Of a DNA stretch of 31,665 nucleotides, positions 1-7,509 are shown piece by piece (the first letter of the stretch is position 1; every line of letters starts with the position of its first letter). Both the position numbers and the translations under genes were made by a program. This DNA comes from Betaproteobacteria bacterium (GTDB taxonomy: Bacteria > Pseudomonadota > Gammaproteobacteria > Burkholderiales > Burkholderiaceae), in contig RFXC01000016.1 in the NCBI GenBank assembly GCA_009921765.1, positions 1 to 31,665 of the forward strand. Direction: 5' to 3'. The notes beneath the pieces were generated by a model. The model saw only the letters and a list, made by a program, of their open reading frames with translations. It was not told where the DNA came from and searched no databases.

Positions 1-559
1 CCTCGCCGGTCCACGAAAGCGGCGTCGAACGCTCGCGCGAAACACTCGCGTCATAGCGATCGGAGAGCCCGGAGCCCTCCAGCCCGCTAAGCGTTGCGGC
101 CAGGCAATCAGTGGTTGCAAAGTAAGGATGCAGGCCACCCGTCCAGTCAAACGCGCTCCGCCCCACGTTCTCCACGGCGAGCGTGATCTCGAGGGCGTGC
201 CGGTCGAGCTGCCCACTCAGTTCGAGGCGCGCGGCATGCGGCCAATGCCCGTCGAAGGTCTGATCCACGTCCAGGTGATACCGAAAGCCCGCTCCTCCCG
301 CACGATCGGTGCGCGAGATCGCTTCGCGCCAGAGCGCAGTTCGAACCAGACCATGCTTGGGCAGCGGCCCCAGCTCATTGAACTGCGGAAACATGACCGG
401 GACGCCGCCGCGAACCGGTGCCCCAGGACCAAGCGAGTGCGCGCTCGCGAACAGGAGTTCGTGATCCAGGCCCTTCCCTGCCCACACCGCCGACATCAAC
501 TGCCCGCCAAACGGCTGGTGCCGCAGACGCCAGGTTTTGGGCGAGGGCCCGGATTGCAT
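1..559 (-). CDS. D-hexose-6-phosphate mutarotase-like (aldose 1-epimerase family), C-terminus beyond window
   Basis: Partial gene: 186 codons are visible and the reading frame runs off the left window edge. Aldose-1-epimerase-fold proteins interconvert alpha and beta anomers of sugars or sugar phosphates in the cytoplasm. The visible part has the hallmarks of the YeaD/glucose-6-phosphate 1-epimerase branch: RGGVPVMFPQF (residues 50-60), KHGLVR followed by W (68-77), and GLHPYF with the expected catalytic His at 144. The catalytic Glu of the family would lie outside the window. The ATG is 2 bp after the stop of the 2Fe-2S subunit gene, so this is probably the last visible gene of the long minus-strand operon. 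Its link to the oxidoreductases upstream is unclear; it may simply act on a sugar or sugar-acid ring. The family is fairly certain, the exact substrate is not. Confidence 0.8.
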   Translation of the reverse strand, partial: MQSGPSPKTWRLRHQPFGGQLMSAVWAGKGLDHELLFASAHSLGPGAPVRGGVPVMFPQFNELGPLPKHGLVRTALWREAISRTDRAGGAGFRYHLDVDQTFDGHWPHAARLELSGQLDRHALEITLAVENVGRSAFDWTGGLHPYFATTDCLAATLSGLEGSGLSDRYDASVSRERSTPLSWTGE

Positions 560-561
560 GG

Positions 562-1095
562 TCAATCCGGCTCGCTTGCGCCCGACCCTGCAGCGCTCAT
601 CCGCCTAGCCGCCACCTCCGCTACCGCATTGACGATCGCGTGATAACCCGTGCAGCGGCAATAATTGCCGGAAAGATGATCCCGGATCCGGGCACGATCC
701 GTGGTGGGCGAGCGCTCGATCAGCTCTGCGGCGCAGAGCAGCATGCCGGGCGTGCAGAACCCGCATTGAAGCGCATTGTGGCGAACGAAGGCATCCTGCA
801 GGTCGGCAATCGCACCGCTAGCATCAAGCCCCTCCAGCGTGGTGACCTCGCAGCCATCAACCTGTGCTGCGAGCACCAGACAGCCGCGAACGATGTCACC
901 GTCTACACGCACGGTACAGGCCCCGCACACACCATGCTCACAGCCCACATGGGTCGCCGTGAGGTTCAGCTCGTGTCGAAGAAAATCCGCAAGGTGCATC
1001 CGCGGCGGCACATGACGCCGCGTGGCGCGACCGTTCACCATGACCCGGACTTCGATCGGCTCGTCCGGCGATAAAGCAGACTGGGCTGCATTCAT
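562..1095 (-). CDS. Xanthine-oxidase-family 2Fe-2S subunit (CoxS-like)
   Basis: Small iron-sulfur subunit (177 aa) of a three-subunit molybdenum hydroxylase; it passes electrons from the molybdenum centre to FAD. Both clusters are complete. The plant-ferredoxin-type N-terminal cluster has C52, C57, C60 (CEHGVCGAC) and C72. The second has C111, C114 (CGFC) and C146, C148 (CRC). The usual motif NYCRCTGYHAIV is present. I chose the ATG at 1095 because it overlaps the stop of the FAD-subunit gene (ATGA) and follows AGGAAAAGG closely; an upstream in-frame start would extend 13 residues into that gene. The length fits the family (about 150-180 aa). The partner subunits are encoded at 1092-1910 and 3618-6035. 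The substrate is not determined by this subunit. Confidence 0.93.
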   Translation of the reverse strand: MNAAQSALSPDEPIEVRVMVNGRATRRHVPPRMHLADFLRHELNLTATHVGCEHGVCGACTVRVDGDIVRGCLVLAAQVDGCEVTTLEGLDASGAIADLQDAFVRHNALQCGFCTPGMLLCAAELIERSPTTDRARIRDHLSGNYCRCTGYHAIVNAVAEVAARRMSAAGSGASEPD

Positions 1096-1910
1096 ACCTT
1101 TTCCTGGAGGAATGCGTTGCTGGGTGCCGACCACGACCGGAGCGCGCGCTCAACCAGTACTGCGGCCAGATGAAGCCGGGTATCGGCGCTGGCCTGCAGA
1201 TCGGACGGGGGATCGAGGTCAGCGGCAAGTGCGGCCTTCAGCTGCAAGCGGTCCGGCACGCGCGTTGACCGATGTGCTTCCGCCGCCAGGGCTTCGGCAT
1301 GCGGCGCCCGCATCGGCCGGTCGCCGCAGCCGAGAAACGACAGGCGCAGCGTGTGGTCGGCCCGCGCGATCGCGGCCAACCCGGCGATCGCATAGTCACC
1401 ACGTCGCCGGCTGATCTCGTCAAAGAACACCTGCTCGCCAGCGGCACTCACCGGAAACTCGACCGCGGTCAGAATCTCGCCATCACCCACAGCCGTGCTG
1501 TAGAGGCCCAGAAAAAAATCGGCCGCTGACACCACCCGGGTGCCAAGGCTGCCATGGATGTGCATCACCGCATCGAGCGCCAGCGCGCAGGCGGGAAGTT
1601 CGGCCGCAGGATCAGCGAGCGCGAGGCTCCCCCCCAGCGTGCCCCGATTGCGGATGGCCGCGTGCGCAACATGGCGCAGGGCCAACGACAGGAGCGGCCA
1701 GAGCGCATGCTCGTTACGCGTGAGCCCCCGAAGCTCGGCAATGCGGCCAATGTCGACCAGCACCGTTGGCTGCGCCACACGCAGTGCCATCATTGGCACC
1801 AGGCTTTGACCACCGGCCAGAATTCGCGCGTCCGGACCGTGGCGACGCAGCGCTTCGGCCGCGGCTGCGAGCGACTCCGGGCGCAGATATGAAAAAGGAG
1901 CCGGCTTCAT
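1092..1910 (-). CDS. Xanthine-oxidase-family FAD-binding subunit (CoxM-like)
   Basis: Medium subunit (272 aa) of the molybdenum hydroxylase; it binds FAD and hands electrons to the final acceptor. The two FAD-pyrophosphate motifs of the PCMH/CoxM family are visible: AGGQSLVPMM (residues 32-41) and TLGGSLALADPAAELP (91-106). The length is slightly short compared with the usual 280-290 aa but the C-terminal domain is present. It starts 34 bp after the VOC gene and overlaps the 2Fe-2S gene by 4 bp, so M and S subunits are probably translationally coupled. The large subunit is not adjacent: two other genes lie between it and this one. The assignment is secure at family level only. Confidence 0.92.
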   Translation of the reverse strand: MKPAPFSYLRPESLAAAAEALRRHGPDARILAGGQSLVPMMALRVAQPTVLVDIGRIAELRGLTRNEHALWPLLSLALRHVAHAAIRNRGTLGGSLALADPAAELPACALALDAVMHIHGSLGTRVVSAADFFLGLYSTAVGDGEILTAVEFPVSAAGEQVFFDEISRRRGDYAIAGLAAIARADHTLRLSFLGCGDRPMRAPHAEALAAEAHRSTRVPDRLQLKAALAADLDPPSDLQASADTRLHLAAVLVERALRSWSAPSNAFLQEKV

Positions 1911-1944
1911 CGAGACTGCCCCGATTGTGCGGACACCAGGTGGC

Positions 1945-2367
1945 TCAAGTCTTTGCCCCCACCCAGCCCTTGTGCGAGATGTCGAAGACTACGCCATTCG
2001 GGTCGCGAAACTTGCGCTCGAAATCAACCCCACCACCACCCTTCAGTTCGCGATGGAAGCGGCCACCGTTCTGCTCGATATGCGCGCTCATCGCCTCCAG
2101 GTCCTCGACGATGAATCCGATGTGATGAATGCCGTTGAAGTCTTTGCCGCGCTCGTCGCCCGCAGCCGAATCGGTATGGAAGTGAAGCAGTGTGAGGTTC
2201 ACCACACCGTCAGAGAGCGAGAGCCCATCGCCGAACGGGGTGGCCGCGAAATTCACCCGCTTCATGCCGAAGGTGCTTTCATAAAAACGCGCTGCCGCTT
2301 CAATATCCGGCACCGAGATGGCGATGTGCCGCAGGCTCGCCTTGAGGTTGGGGTCAGAGTTGCTCAT
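1945..2367 (-). CDS. VOC-fold (glyoxalase/dioxygenase superfamily) protein
   Basis: A 140-residue protein with the paired beta-alpha-beta-beta-beta units of the vicinal oxygen chelate superfamily. Candidate metal ligands are H14 (LRHIAI), H81/H82 (IHHIGFIV) and the acidic residue at 129 in FRDPNGVVFDIS, where many family members have Glu. The family includes epimerases, lyases, isomerases and extradiol dioxygenases, so the reaction cannot be named. GGAG lies 6 nt upstream of the ATG. The ATG overlaps the stop of the dehydratase-like gene upstream (ATGA), so it is co-translated with an acid-sugar-type dehydratase and may process its product. It resembles the second VOC protein at 18423-18839 in the N-terminal RHIAI and central HHxG motifs. 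Confidence 0.85.
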   Translation of the reverse strand: MSNSDPNLKASLRHIAISVPDIEAAARFYESTFGMKRVNFAATPFGDGLSLSDGVVNLTLLHFHTDSAAGDERGKDFNGIHHIGFIVEDLEAMSAHIEQNGGRFHRELKGGGGVDFERKFRDPNGVVFDISHKGWVGAKT

Positions 2368-3605
2368 GAAACGCTCCGTTGGCCGACAGCGCCGGCATTG
2401 ATCGAGGCAACGCTGGCCGGATCACGGTCACGCGCCACCAGGGGTTTGAGCCATTGAAACAGGCTATTTTTCAGCTCGAATCCGACGCCGGGCGCCTCGC
2501 AGGCTGCGGCACGGCCTGCAGTGATGGGAGCGCCATCCCAGAGGCCGCCAAACGGCAGCGACAGATCTGACGCCGATTCATGGCACCCAAGCGCGAGCCC
2601 AGCGACCGCCTGCGCAGCGAAAAGATGGCCGGCGTGGGGCACGAACGCCGCGCGCGGCCAGCCTGCAGCCTCAAACTCAGACACGATGCGCAGATATTCA
2701 CCCACGCCATAGCTGAGCGAGATATCAATCTGGATCAGGTCGCGATCGGGCCGCAGCCCGCCGTAGCGCAGCAGATTGCGCGCATCATCGAGCGAAAACA
2801 GGTTCTCGCCGGTGGCTAGCGGCACCGGTGTGCTGGCGGCAATCTTTGACAGCCTGAGGTAATCGAGCGGCGACGCGGGTTCCTCCACCCAGGCGACGTC
2901 CAGGCTGGCCATGGCCTGCAGCCAAGCGGATTCAATCGCCGCATCCAGCTTGCCGTTGACATCAACGGCCACCCGCGCACCCTCCGCCGCCGCGAGCGCC
3001 ACGCGGGTGCGGGCAAGGTCATCTTCAGTGTTCCTCCCGCCCAACTTGATCTTGATGGTCGAGAACCCGGCCGCCTTGGCCGCCTGGACCTCCCGAGCAA
3101 GTCCGTCGAGTTCGGCCGTGCCGCGTCCAGGGCGAAAGTGTCCGCATGATCCATACACATCAAACGTCGGTGTTTGCCCCGGCGCGCGTTGCCCGGCCCG
3201 CTCGGCAAGCACCCGCCAGAGCGGCTTCGCCTCGAGCTTGGCCCGCAGATCCCAGAGCGCTGCATCGATCAGTCCCACCGCACCAGGTCGCTCCCCATGC
3301 CCGCCGTCCTTCTCGTTTTCCATCAGCGCCGCCACTGCGGCGTCGGGGTCGATCCGGCCCCGCGAATCGAGCAGCGCCTCAGGTGAGGCGGCAAGCAGCC
3401 GTGGAATGAAGCGGTCGCGCAGCAGCCCCCCCTTTCCATAGCGGCCGATGGAATCAAAGGCGAATCCCACCACCGGCTCGCCGTTCATCATGCAGTCACT
3501 CACCACCGCGAGCGCCGACGCTGTCATGGTGTCGTAGGCAACGGATGCGTTTCGCATCGGCGCGGCAAGCGGCACGGTCTGCTCGTGGATGGCGAGAATC
3601 TTCAA
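2364..3605 (-). CDS. Enolase-superfamily acid-sugar dehydratase, D-tartrate dehydratase (TarD)-like
   Basis: A 413-residue member of the mandelate racemase subgroup of the enolase superfamily, which abstracts the proton alpha to a carboxylate and here probably eliminates water. Catalytic features are complete: KIK (K185, K187) on strand 2, metal ligands D215 (VAVDVNG), E241/E242 (WVEEP) and E267 (ATGENLF), and the distal His at 327 (PHAGHLF). The N-terminal RYGKGGLLRDRF, the NEKDGGHGER loop and ATGENLF...DARNLLRYGGLRPDRD closely follow the D(-)-tartrate dehydratase pattern as I remember it. The best start is a TTG 12 bp after the large-subunit stop, with CAGGG upstream. The substrate is probably a small hydroxy diacid or sugar acid; tartrate itself is not proven. 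The position between molybdo-hydroxylase genes is unusual. Confidence 0.87.
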   Translation of the reverse strand: MKILAIHEQTVPLAAPMRNASVAYDTMTASALAVVSDCMMNGEPVVGFAFDSIGRYGKGGLLRDRFIPRLLAASPEALLDSRGRIDPDAAVAALMENEKDGGHGERPGAVGLIDAALWDLRAKLEAKPLWRVLAERAGQRAPGQTPTFDVYGSCGHFRPGRGTAELDGLAREVQAAKAAGFSTIKIKLGGRNTEDDLARTRVALAAAEGARVAVDVNGKLDAAIESAWLQAMASLDVAWVEEPASPLDYLRLSKIAASTPVPLATGENLFSLDDARNLLRYGGLRPDRDLIQIDISLSYGVGEYLRIVSEFEAAGWPRAAFVPHAGHLFAAQAVAGLALGCHESASDLSLPFGGLWDGAPITAGRAAACEAPGVGFELKNSLFQWLKPLVARDRDPASVASINAGAVGQRSVS

Positions 3606-3617
3606 CCGAAGCCCTGC

Positions 3618-6035
3618 TCAGGAAGAGACGGCGGCAGCGGCCGCCAACGCCTGCAGCACCCGCTCAGGCGTAAGCGGAAGCTCGAAGAGCTCAACGCCGC
3701 GAGGTGCGAGCGCGTCGTTCACCGCATTGGCCACCGCGGCGGCAGCCCCCACGATGCTGGCTTCTCCCACGCCCTTGCCGCCCAGCAGCGTCCCGGGCAC
3801 CGGTGTTTCAACGTGCCCAACCACGATGTCGGGCATTTCCGCCGCCATGGGAACCAGGTAGTCGGCAAGCGTGCCGGACAGCAGCTGCGCCTGATCGTCA
3901 TAGCGGCACTCCTCGAACAGCGCCGCGCCAATTCCCTGCACCACACCGCCTCGCAACTGCTCGTCGACCAGGAGCGGATTGACCACGCGTCCGCAATCGT
4001 CGACCACCCAATGCCCCAGAAGATGGATCAGACCGGTATCGGTATCGACCTCCACCAGACTGGCCTGTACGCCGTTGGCGATTTGATAGGGGCGTGACGG
4101 CTGAACGTGCGCGGTCACCATCGGGTCGACCGGACCAAGCGCACCCAGGCGATGCGGCTGGTAGTGCAGAACGAAGCCGAGCTCAGCAAGCGCCACACTG
4201 CGGTCTGTGCCCACCACACGAAGGCTGCCATCGGCGAACTCAAGATCAGCCGCCTGTGCCTCCAGCAGCTCGGCTCCCGCTTTCACCAGACGCTGCTTCA
4301 GCTCGCGCACCGCCACCAGCGTCGCCTCGCCGCTCACCGACAACCCGCGCGAGGCCCAGGTTCCACCGCCCATGGGGGTCACCGCTGTGTCGCCATGCAC
4401 GATTCTGACCGACTCGAGGTCGATCCCGAACGCATCGGCAATCAGCTGACCGAGGCCGGTCTCCAGCCCCTGGCCCTGAAACTGGGCGCTGGTGATGCAG
4501 GTGAGGCCACCGTTGGCCTCGAGCCGCAGGGAACAGCCGTCACCGGCCGCAATTGCCACGCCCGCACCACCGTAGACCATGGAGTTGGGGGCCGATTGCT
4601 CGATGAAGCTTGCAAACCCGATACCCAGGGCACGCCCCTGTGAACGGGCTTGTTGCTGCGCCTCGCGCAGCGACCGGTAATTCATCAGCTCGAGCAACTG
4701 GTCCATGCAGGCATGAAAACTAAGCTCACCGCCCGGCTCGAGACCACCCGGGGTACGCGGCCCATCGCGCTCCAGCGAACGATAATTTCTGCGACGGATG
4801 TCAACCGGGTCGATGCCGAGCGCGCGTGCAGCGGAATCGATCAGCATCTCGGTCACAGCGCAGGCGATCGGCTGCCCGACCCCGCGGTAGGAACCCATCG
4901 CGGGCTTGTTCTGAAAAGCAACGCGAACCCGCGCACGGAGCGACAGGGCCCGATAGGGCGCTGCAATGCCGGAGACGGCATGCAAGGCCTCCAGGGCGCT
5001 ACTGCGGGGATACACCGACACCGCCCCGGCTTCGACCTGATCGTCCACCTCGAACCCGAGCAGCGTGCCATCGGCCGCCACCTGGATGCGTGCCGATACC
5101 GTGTGTGCGCGCGCGTGAATGTCGGAGGCAAACGCCTCCAGTCGGTCGACCACGTATTTCACCGGGCGCGCAAGAAGCCGCGCGGCAGCGGCCACCGCCA
5201 TTTCATCTTCATAGCAATGAAGCTTCACACCAAAACCGCCGCCAACATCGGGCACCACCACGCGCACCTGATGCTCGGCGAGCGACAGCTGCGCCGCGAG
5301 CACCGCCCGCATCTGATGCGGAACCTGCGTGGACGCATAGACCGTGAGCTGCTGTTGCGCGGGATCGAAATCGGCAATCAGGCCTCGCGGCTCGAGCGAC
5401 ACCCCGGTGTGGCGCGGAAACCGAAGCCGCCGCTCCAGGTCGACAGCAGGCGGGGCGTGATCGCGAACCGCATCGATCCGATGCTGAAACAGAAGGTTGT
5501 CGCCGAGTTCGGCGTGGAGGACCGGCGCATCACCCGCGAGGGCCTCGGCCGCACTCGCGAGTGCAGGGAGCGGATCCCACTGAGCCTCGATCAGCGCAAC
5601 CGCATCCTCGGCCTGCGCCCCCGTCTCGGCAATCACCAGCGCAACCGGCTGGCCCTGCCAGAGCGCACGCTCCTTCACCAATGCAGACTGCGCAACCGAG
5701 CGATGCGCGGCAAGCGTGGGCATCCGCGCGATCCAGGGCTTGAGTACCGGCGACAGATCATCGGCGGTCAGCACAGCCACCACGCCTGGCGCATTGCGCG
5801 CCGCCACCACATCCAGCGCCAGCAGCCGGGCATGCGGATGAGGGCTGCGAAGAAACGCGGCCGCCAGTGCGCCCGCGATCCTCAGATCATCGAGATAACG
5901 GCCTCGCCCCGCCACCAGCTGTCGCGCTTTCGGCCTCGGTAGCGGCTGGCCAATGAGCGGGCGCCGCTGCTGCGGACCGGATGCAGACGCCTGCCCGGGT
6001 TGCGTTACCTCGACCATGATGCCGTCGCTGTTCAA
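3618..6035 (-). CDS. Xanthine-oxidase-family molybdopterin-binding large subunit
   Basis: Catalytic subunit (805 aa) binding the molybdopterin-cytosine-dinucleotide cofactor; such enzymes hydroxylate or oxidise aldehydes, N-heterocycles and similar carbons with water as oxygen source. Motifs in order: GRGRYLDD (43-50), GGGFGVK (265-271), the active-site loop GSYRGVGQ (381-388), and GGKGVGE (752-758) with the expected catalytic Glu758. The loop lacks the Cys of true CO dehydrogenase (CSFR) and has Gln where form-II CoxL proteins usually have Arg, so CO oxidation is unlikely. The frame can start at a TTG overlapping the upstream stop (TTGA), with AGGTG about 9 nt upstream, or at an ATG at 6017; I kept the TTG because of the coupling. 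There is no export signal, so it is cytoplasmic. Confidence 0.92.
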   Translation of the reverse strand: MNSDGIMVEVTQPGQASASGPQQRRPLIGQPLPRPKARQLVAGRGRYLDDLRIAGALAAAFLRSPHPHARLLALDVVAARNAPGVVAVLTADDLSPVLKPWIARMPTLAAHRSVAQSALVKERALWQGQPVALVIAETGAQAEDAVALIEAQWDPLPALASAAEALAGDAPVLHAELGDNLLFQHRIDAVRDHAPPAVDLERRLRFPRHTGVSLEPRGLIADFDPAQQQLTVYASTQVPHQMRAVLAAQLSLAEHQVRVVVPDVGGGFGVKLHCYEDEMAVAAAARLLARPVKYVVDRLEAFASDIHARAHTVSARIQVAADGTLLGFEVDDQVEAGAVSVYPRSSALEALHAVSGIAAPYRALSLRARVRVAFQNKPAMGSYRGVGQPIACAVTEMLIDSAARALGIDPVDIRRRNYRSLERDGPRTPGGLEPGGELSFHACMDQLLELMNYRSLREAQQQARSQGRALGIGFASFIEQSAPNSMVYGGAGVAIAAGDGCSLRLEANGGLTCITSAQFQGQGLETGLGQLIADAFGIDLESVRIVHGDTAVTPMGGGTWASRGLSVSGEATLVAVRELKQRLVKAGAELLEAQAADLEFADGSLRVVGTDRSVALAELGFVLHYQPHRLGALGPVDPMVTAHVQPSRPYQIANGVQASLVEVDTDTGLIHLLGHWVVDDCGRVVNPLLVDEQLRGGVVQGIGAALFEECRYDDQAQLLSGTLADYLVPMAAEMPDIVVGHVETPVPGTLLGGKGVGEASIVGAAAAVANAVNDALAPRGVELFELPLTPERVLQALAAAAAVSS

Positions 6036-6982
6036 CGGTCGAGCACCTGCCGCAGGGCGCGCGTCTGGTCCGGCGCGCGCTTGATCATCTCGCCCCAGTA
6101 GGCCTCATAAGCGCCCTTCCGGAACTCGGCGCCCAGATCTACCGCGCGGATCCCGGCATCGGCCTGGCGCTTGCTCTCCGCTGCCACCTTGTCGGCCACC
6201 CACTTGACGTTTTCCTGATCAAACCAGGCCGCGGTCTTCTCCAATGCTGCGCGCTGGGCCGGCGTGAGCGACTGCCATTTCTTGTCATTGACCAGCACGT
6301 TGACAATCACCGTGTAGAAACCCGGATCAACGCGATAGCGTGTGAACGCCCCCCAGCCCAGATCGAAAATACCGATCAGCGGCCAGCCGTAACCGTCAAC
6401 CACCCCGCGTTCGAGCGCCTGTTGAACTTCACCGGGCGCCGTGTTCACCAGACTCACGCCCAAAGCCTGAAAGAACGGCGTGTAATTCGGGGTGGTGCGC
6501 AGCTTCATCGCCTTGAGGTCCTCCACCTTGGCGACGGGCTTATTCGTAAAGATATGAAAACGGATGCCGTCGCCGTAGGAGGCAAGCAGATGCGTGCCCA
6601 TACGCTGGCGATGCGCCGCCTGCAACGTTGCGTAGGCACCAGATGCTTTCTGCTCAATGGTGGAGGTGGTGGCCAGAATCTGCGAATCCGCCTCGGGCAT
6701 GACGCTCACGTAGAACGCCGGCGGCAGGCACACCACATCAAGCACGCCGCTGCGCACCGCATTGGCCTGCTCGAAAGAGGGAATGGCTTCCGGGCCGCCC
6801 ACCAGTCGGATCTGCACCGTGCCCTTGGCTTCGGTGTTGAGTTGATTCACAAACCGGCCGCACATCTCGCCGAACGCTGTGTTCACCGGCACAAACACCC
6901 CTGCGCGAAGGGTGACTTCCTGGGCAGCCACCGCGCCCGCCAAGCCCACCGATACCGCCACTGCAGTCAACAAACGCTTCAT
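6032..6982 (-). CDS. TRAP transporter substrate-binding protein (DctP family), orphan
   Basis: Periplasmic receptor of a TRAP transporter (316 aa). The N-terminus MKRLLTAVAVSVGLAGAV followed by AAQ is a classic signal peptide with likely cleavage after AAQ. The conserved segment KLRTTPNYTPFFQALG contains the Arg that pairs with the ligand carboxylate, and EVQQALERGVVDGYGWP is the family signature. I chose the ATG at 6982 because it has AAGGGAG just upstream and begins the signal peptide; a longer frame would add 28 non-signal residues. It lies 44 bp after the Rieske beta gene and overlaps the molybdo-hydroxylase gene. No DctQ or DctM gene lies beside it; the only membrane pair in the window is at 21499-23378. 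The ligand is probably the organic acid used by this operon. Confidence 0.93.
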   Translation of the reverse strand: MKRLLTAVAVSVGLAGAVAAQEVTLRAGVFVPVNTAFGEMCGRFVNQLNTEAKGTVQIRLVGGPEAIPSFEQANAVRSGVLDVVCLPPAFYVSVMPEADSQILATTSTIEQKASGAYATLQAAHRQRMGTHLLASYGDGIRFHIFTNKPVAKVEDLKAMKLRTTPNYTPFFQALGVSLVNTAPGEVQQALERGVVDGYGWPLIGIFDLGWGAFTRYRVDPGFYTVIVNVLVNDKKWQSLTPAQRAALEKTAAWFDQENVKWVADKVAAESKRQADAGIRAVDLGAEFRKGAYEAYWGEMIKRAPDQTRALRQVLDR

Positions 6983-7026
6983 TCGAGTCTCCCTTGAGTG
7001 ATGATGTTCAAACAGCCCTTCGTTGC

Positions 7027-7509
7027 CTACAGGGGTACAGCAAACCCTCGATGTCCAGCGTCGCAATCGAGCAGCCGCACGGTCTTCGAGGCAATTCGGA
7101 GCTCCTCTTGATTCACGGTCACGCTATGCACGCAGCGCGCGCTAAACAACCGTTGTTCGGCTTCACGGACCATCACAATCAGTTGCAGCGACGACACTTC
7201 GAATCCACCGTCAGCCGTGGATTCAGCGGCAAGCGCGCTCAGGTGGTGATGGGTCCGGGACGGCGGCTGCTCAACATGGATCACCGGGCTGGAGAGCCGT
7301 CGGACGCGAAGTGAAAGCAGCCGCCGGTCCTCGTAGAGAAGCGACAGCGCATCATCGGGCGAACGCTGCTCCCAGGACGCCGGCATCCAGTACCAGGCAT
7401 CGTCGGCGAATAACGAAAGCCATTCGTCAAAGCGACGCTCATCGAGCAGGCGCGCCTCGCGTTCGACCAGCCGGATGGCAAGATTCAGCGTTTCACGGCC
7501 TTGGCTCAT
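7027..7509 (-). CDS. Aromatic-ring-hydroxylating dioxygenase beta subunit
   Basis: Small subunit (160 aa) with the NTF2/SnoaL-like cone fold of ring-hydroxylating dioxygenases; it has a structural role around the catalytic alpha subunit. Recognisable are the N-terminal FLxxEARLLDERRF-type helix, here VEREARLLDERRFDEWLSLF, followed by DDAWYWMP, and later EDRRLLSLRVRRL and SRTHHHLS. The ATG at 7509 overlaps the stop of the alpha gene (ATGA), which fixes the start; an upstream extension would only run inside the alpha gene. Length matches the family (about 155-180 aa). It contains no cofactor-binding residues, as expected. Confidence 0.93.
   Translation of the reverse strand: MSQGRETLNLAIRLVEREARLLDERRFDEWLSLFADDAWYWMPASWEQRSPDDALSLLYEDRRLLSLRVRRLSSPVIHVEQPPSRTHHHLSALAAESTADGGFEVSSLQLIVMVREAEQRLFSARCVHSVTVNQEELRIASKTVRLLDCDAGHRGFAVPL

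Noticed and set aside
4650..5942. A 430-codon open frame on the plus strand.
   Set aside because: It lies fully antisense to the molybdo-hydroxylase large subunit, is rich in Arg/His as expected for a high-GC shadow frame, and shows no domain pattern.
562..6035. Aerobic carbon monoxide dehydrogenase (coxSML).
   Set aside because: The subunit types match, but the active-site loop lacks the Cys of CO dehydrogenase and the gene order is different; no accessory cox genes are present.
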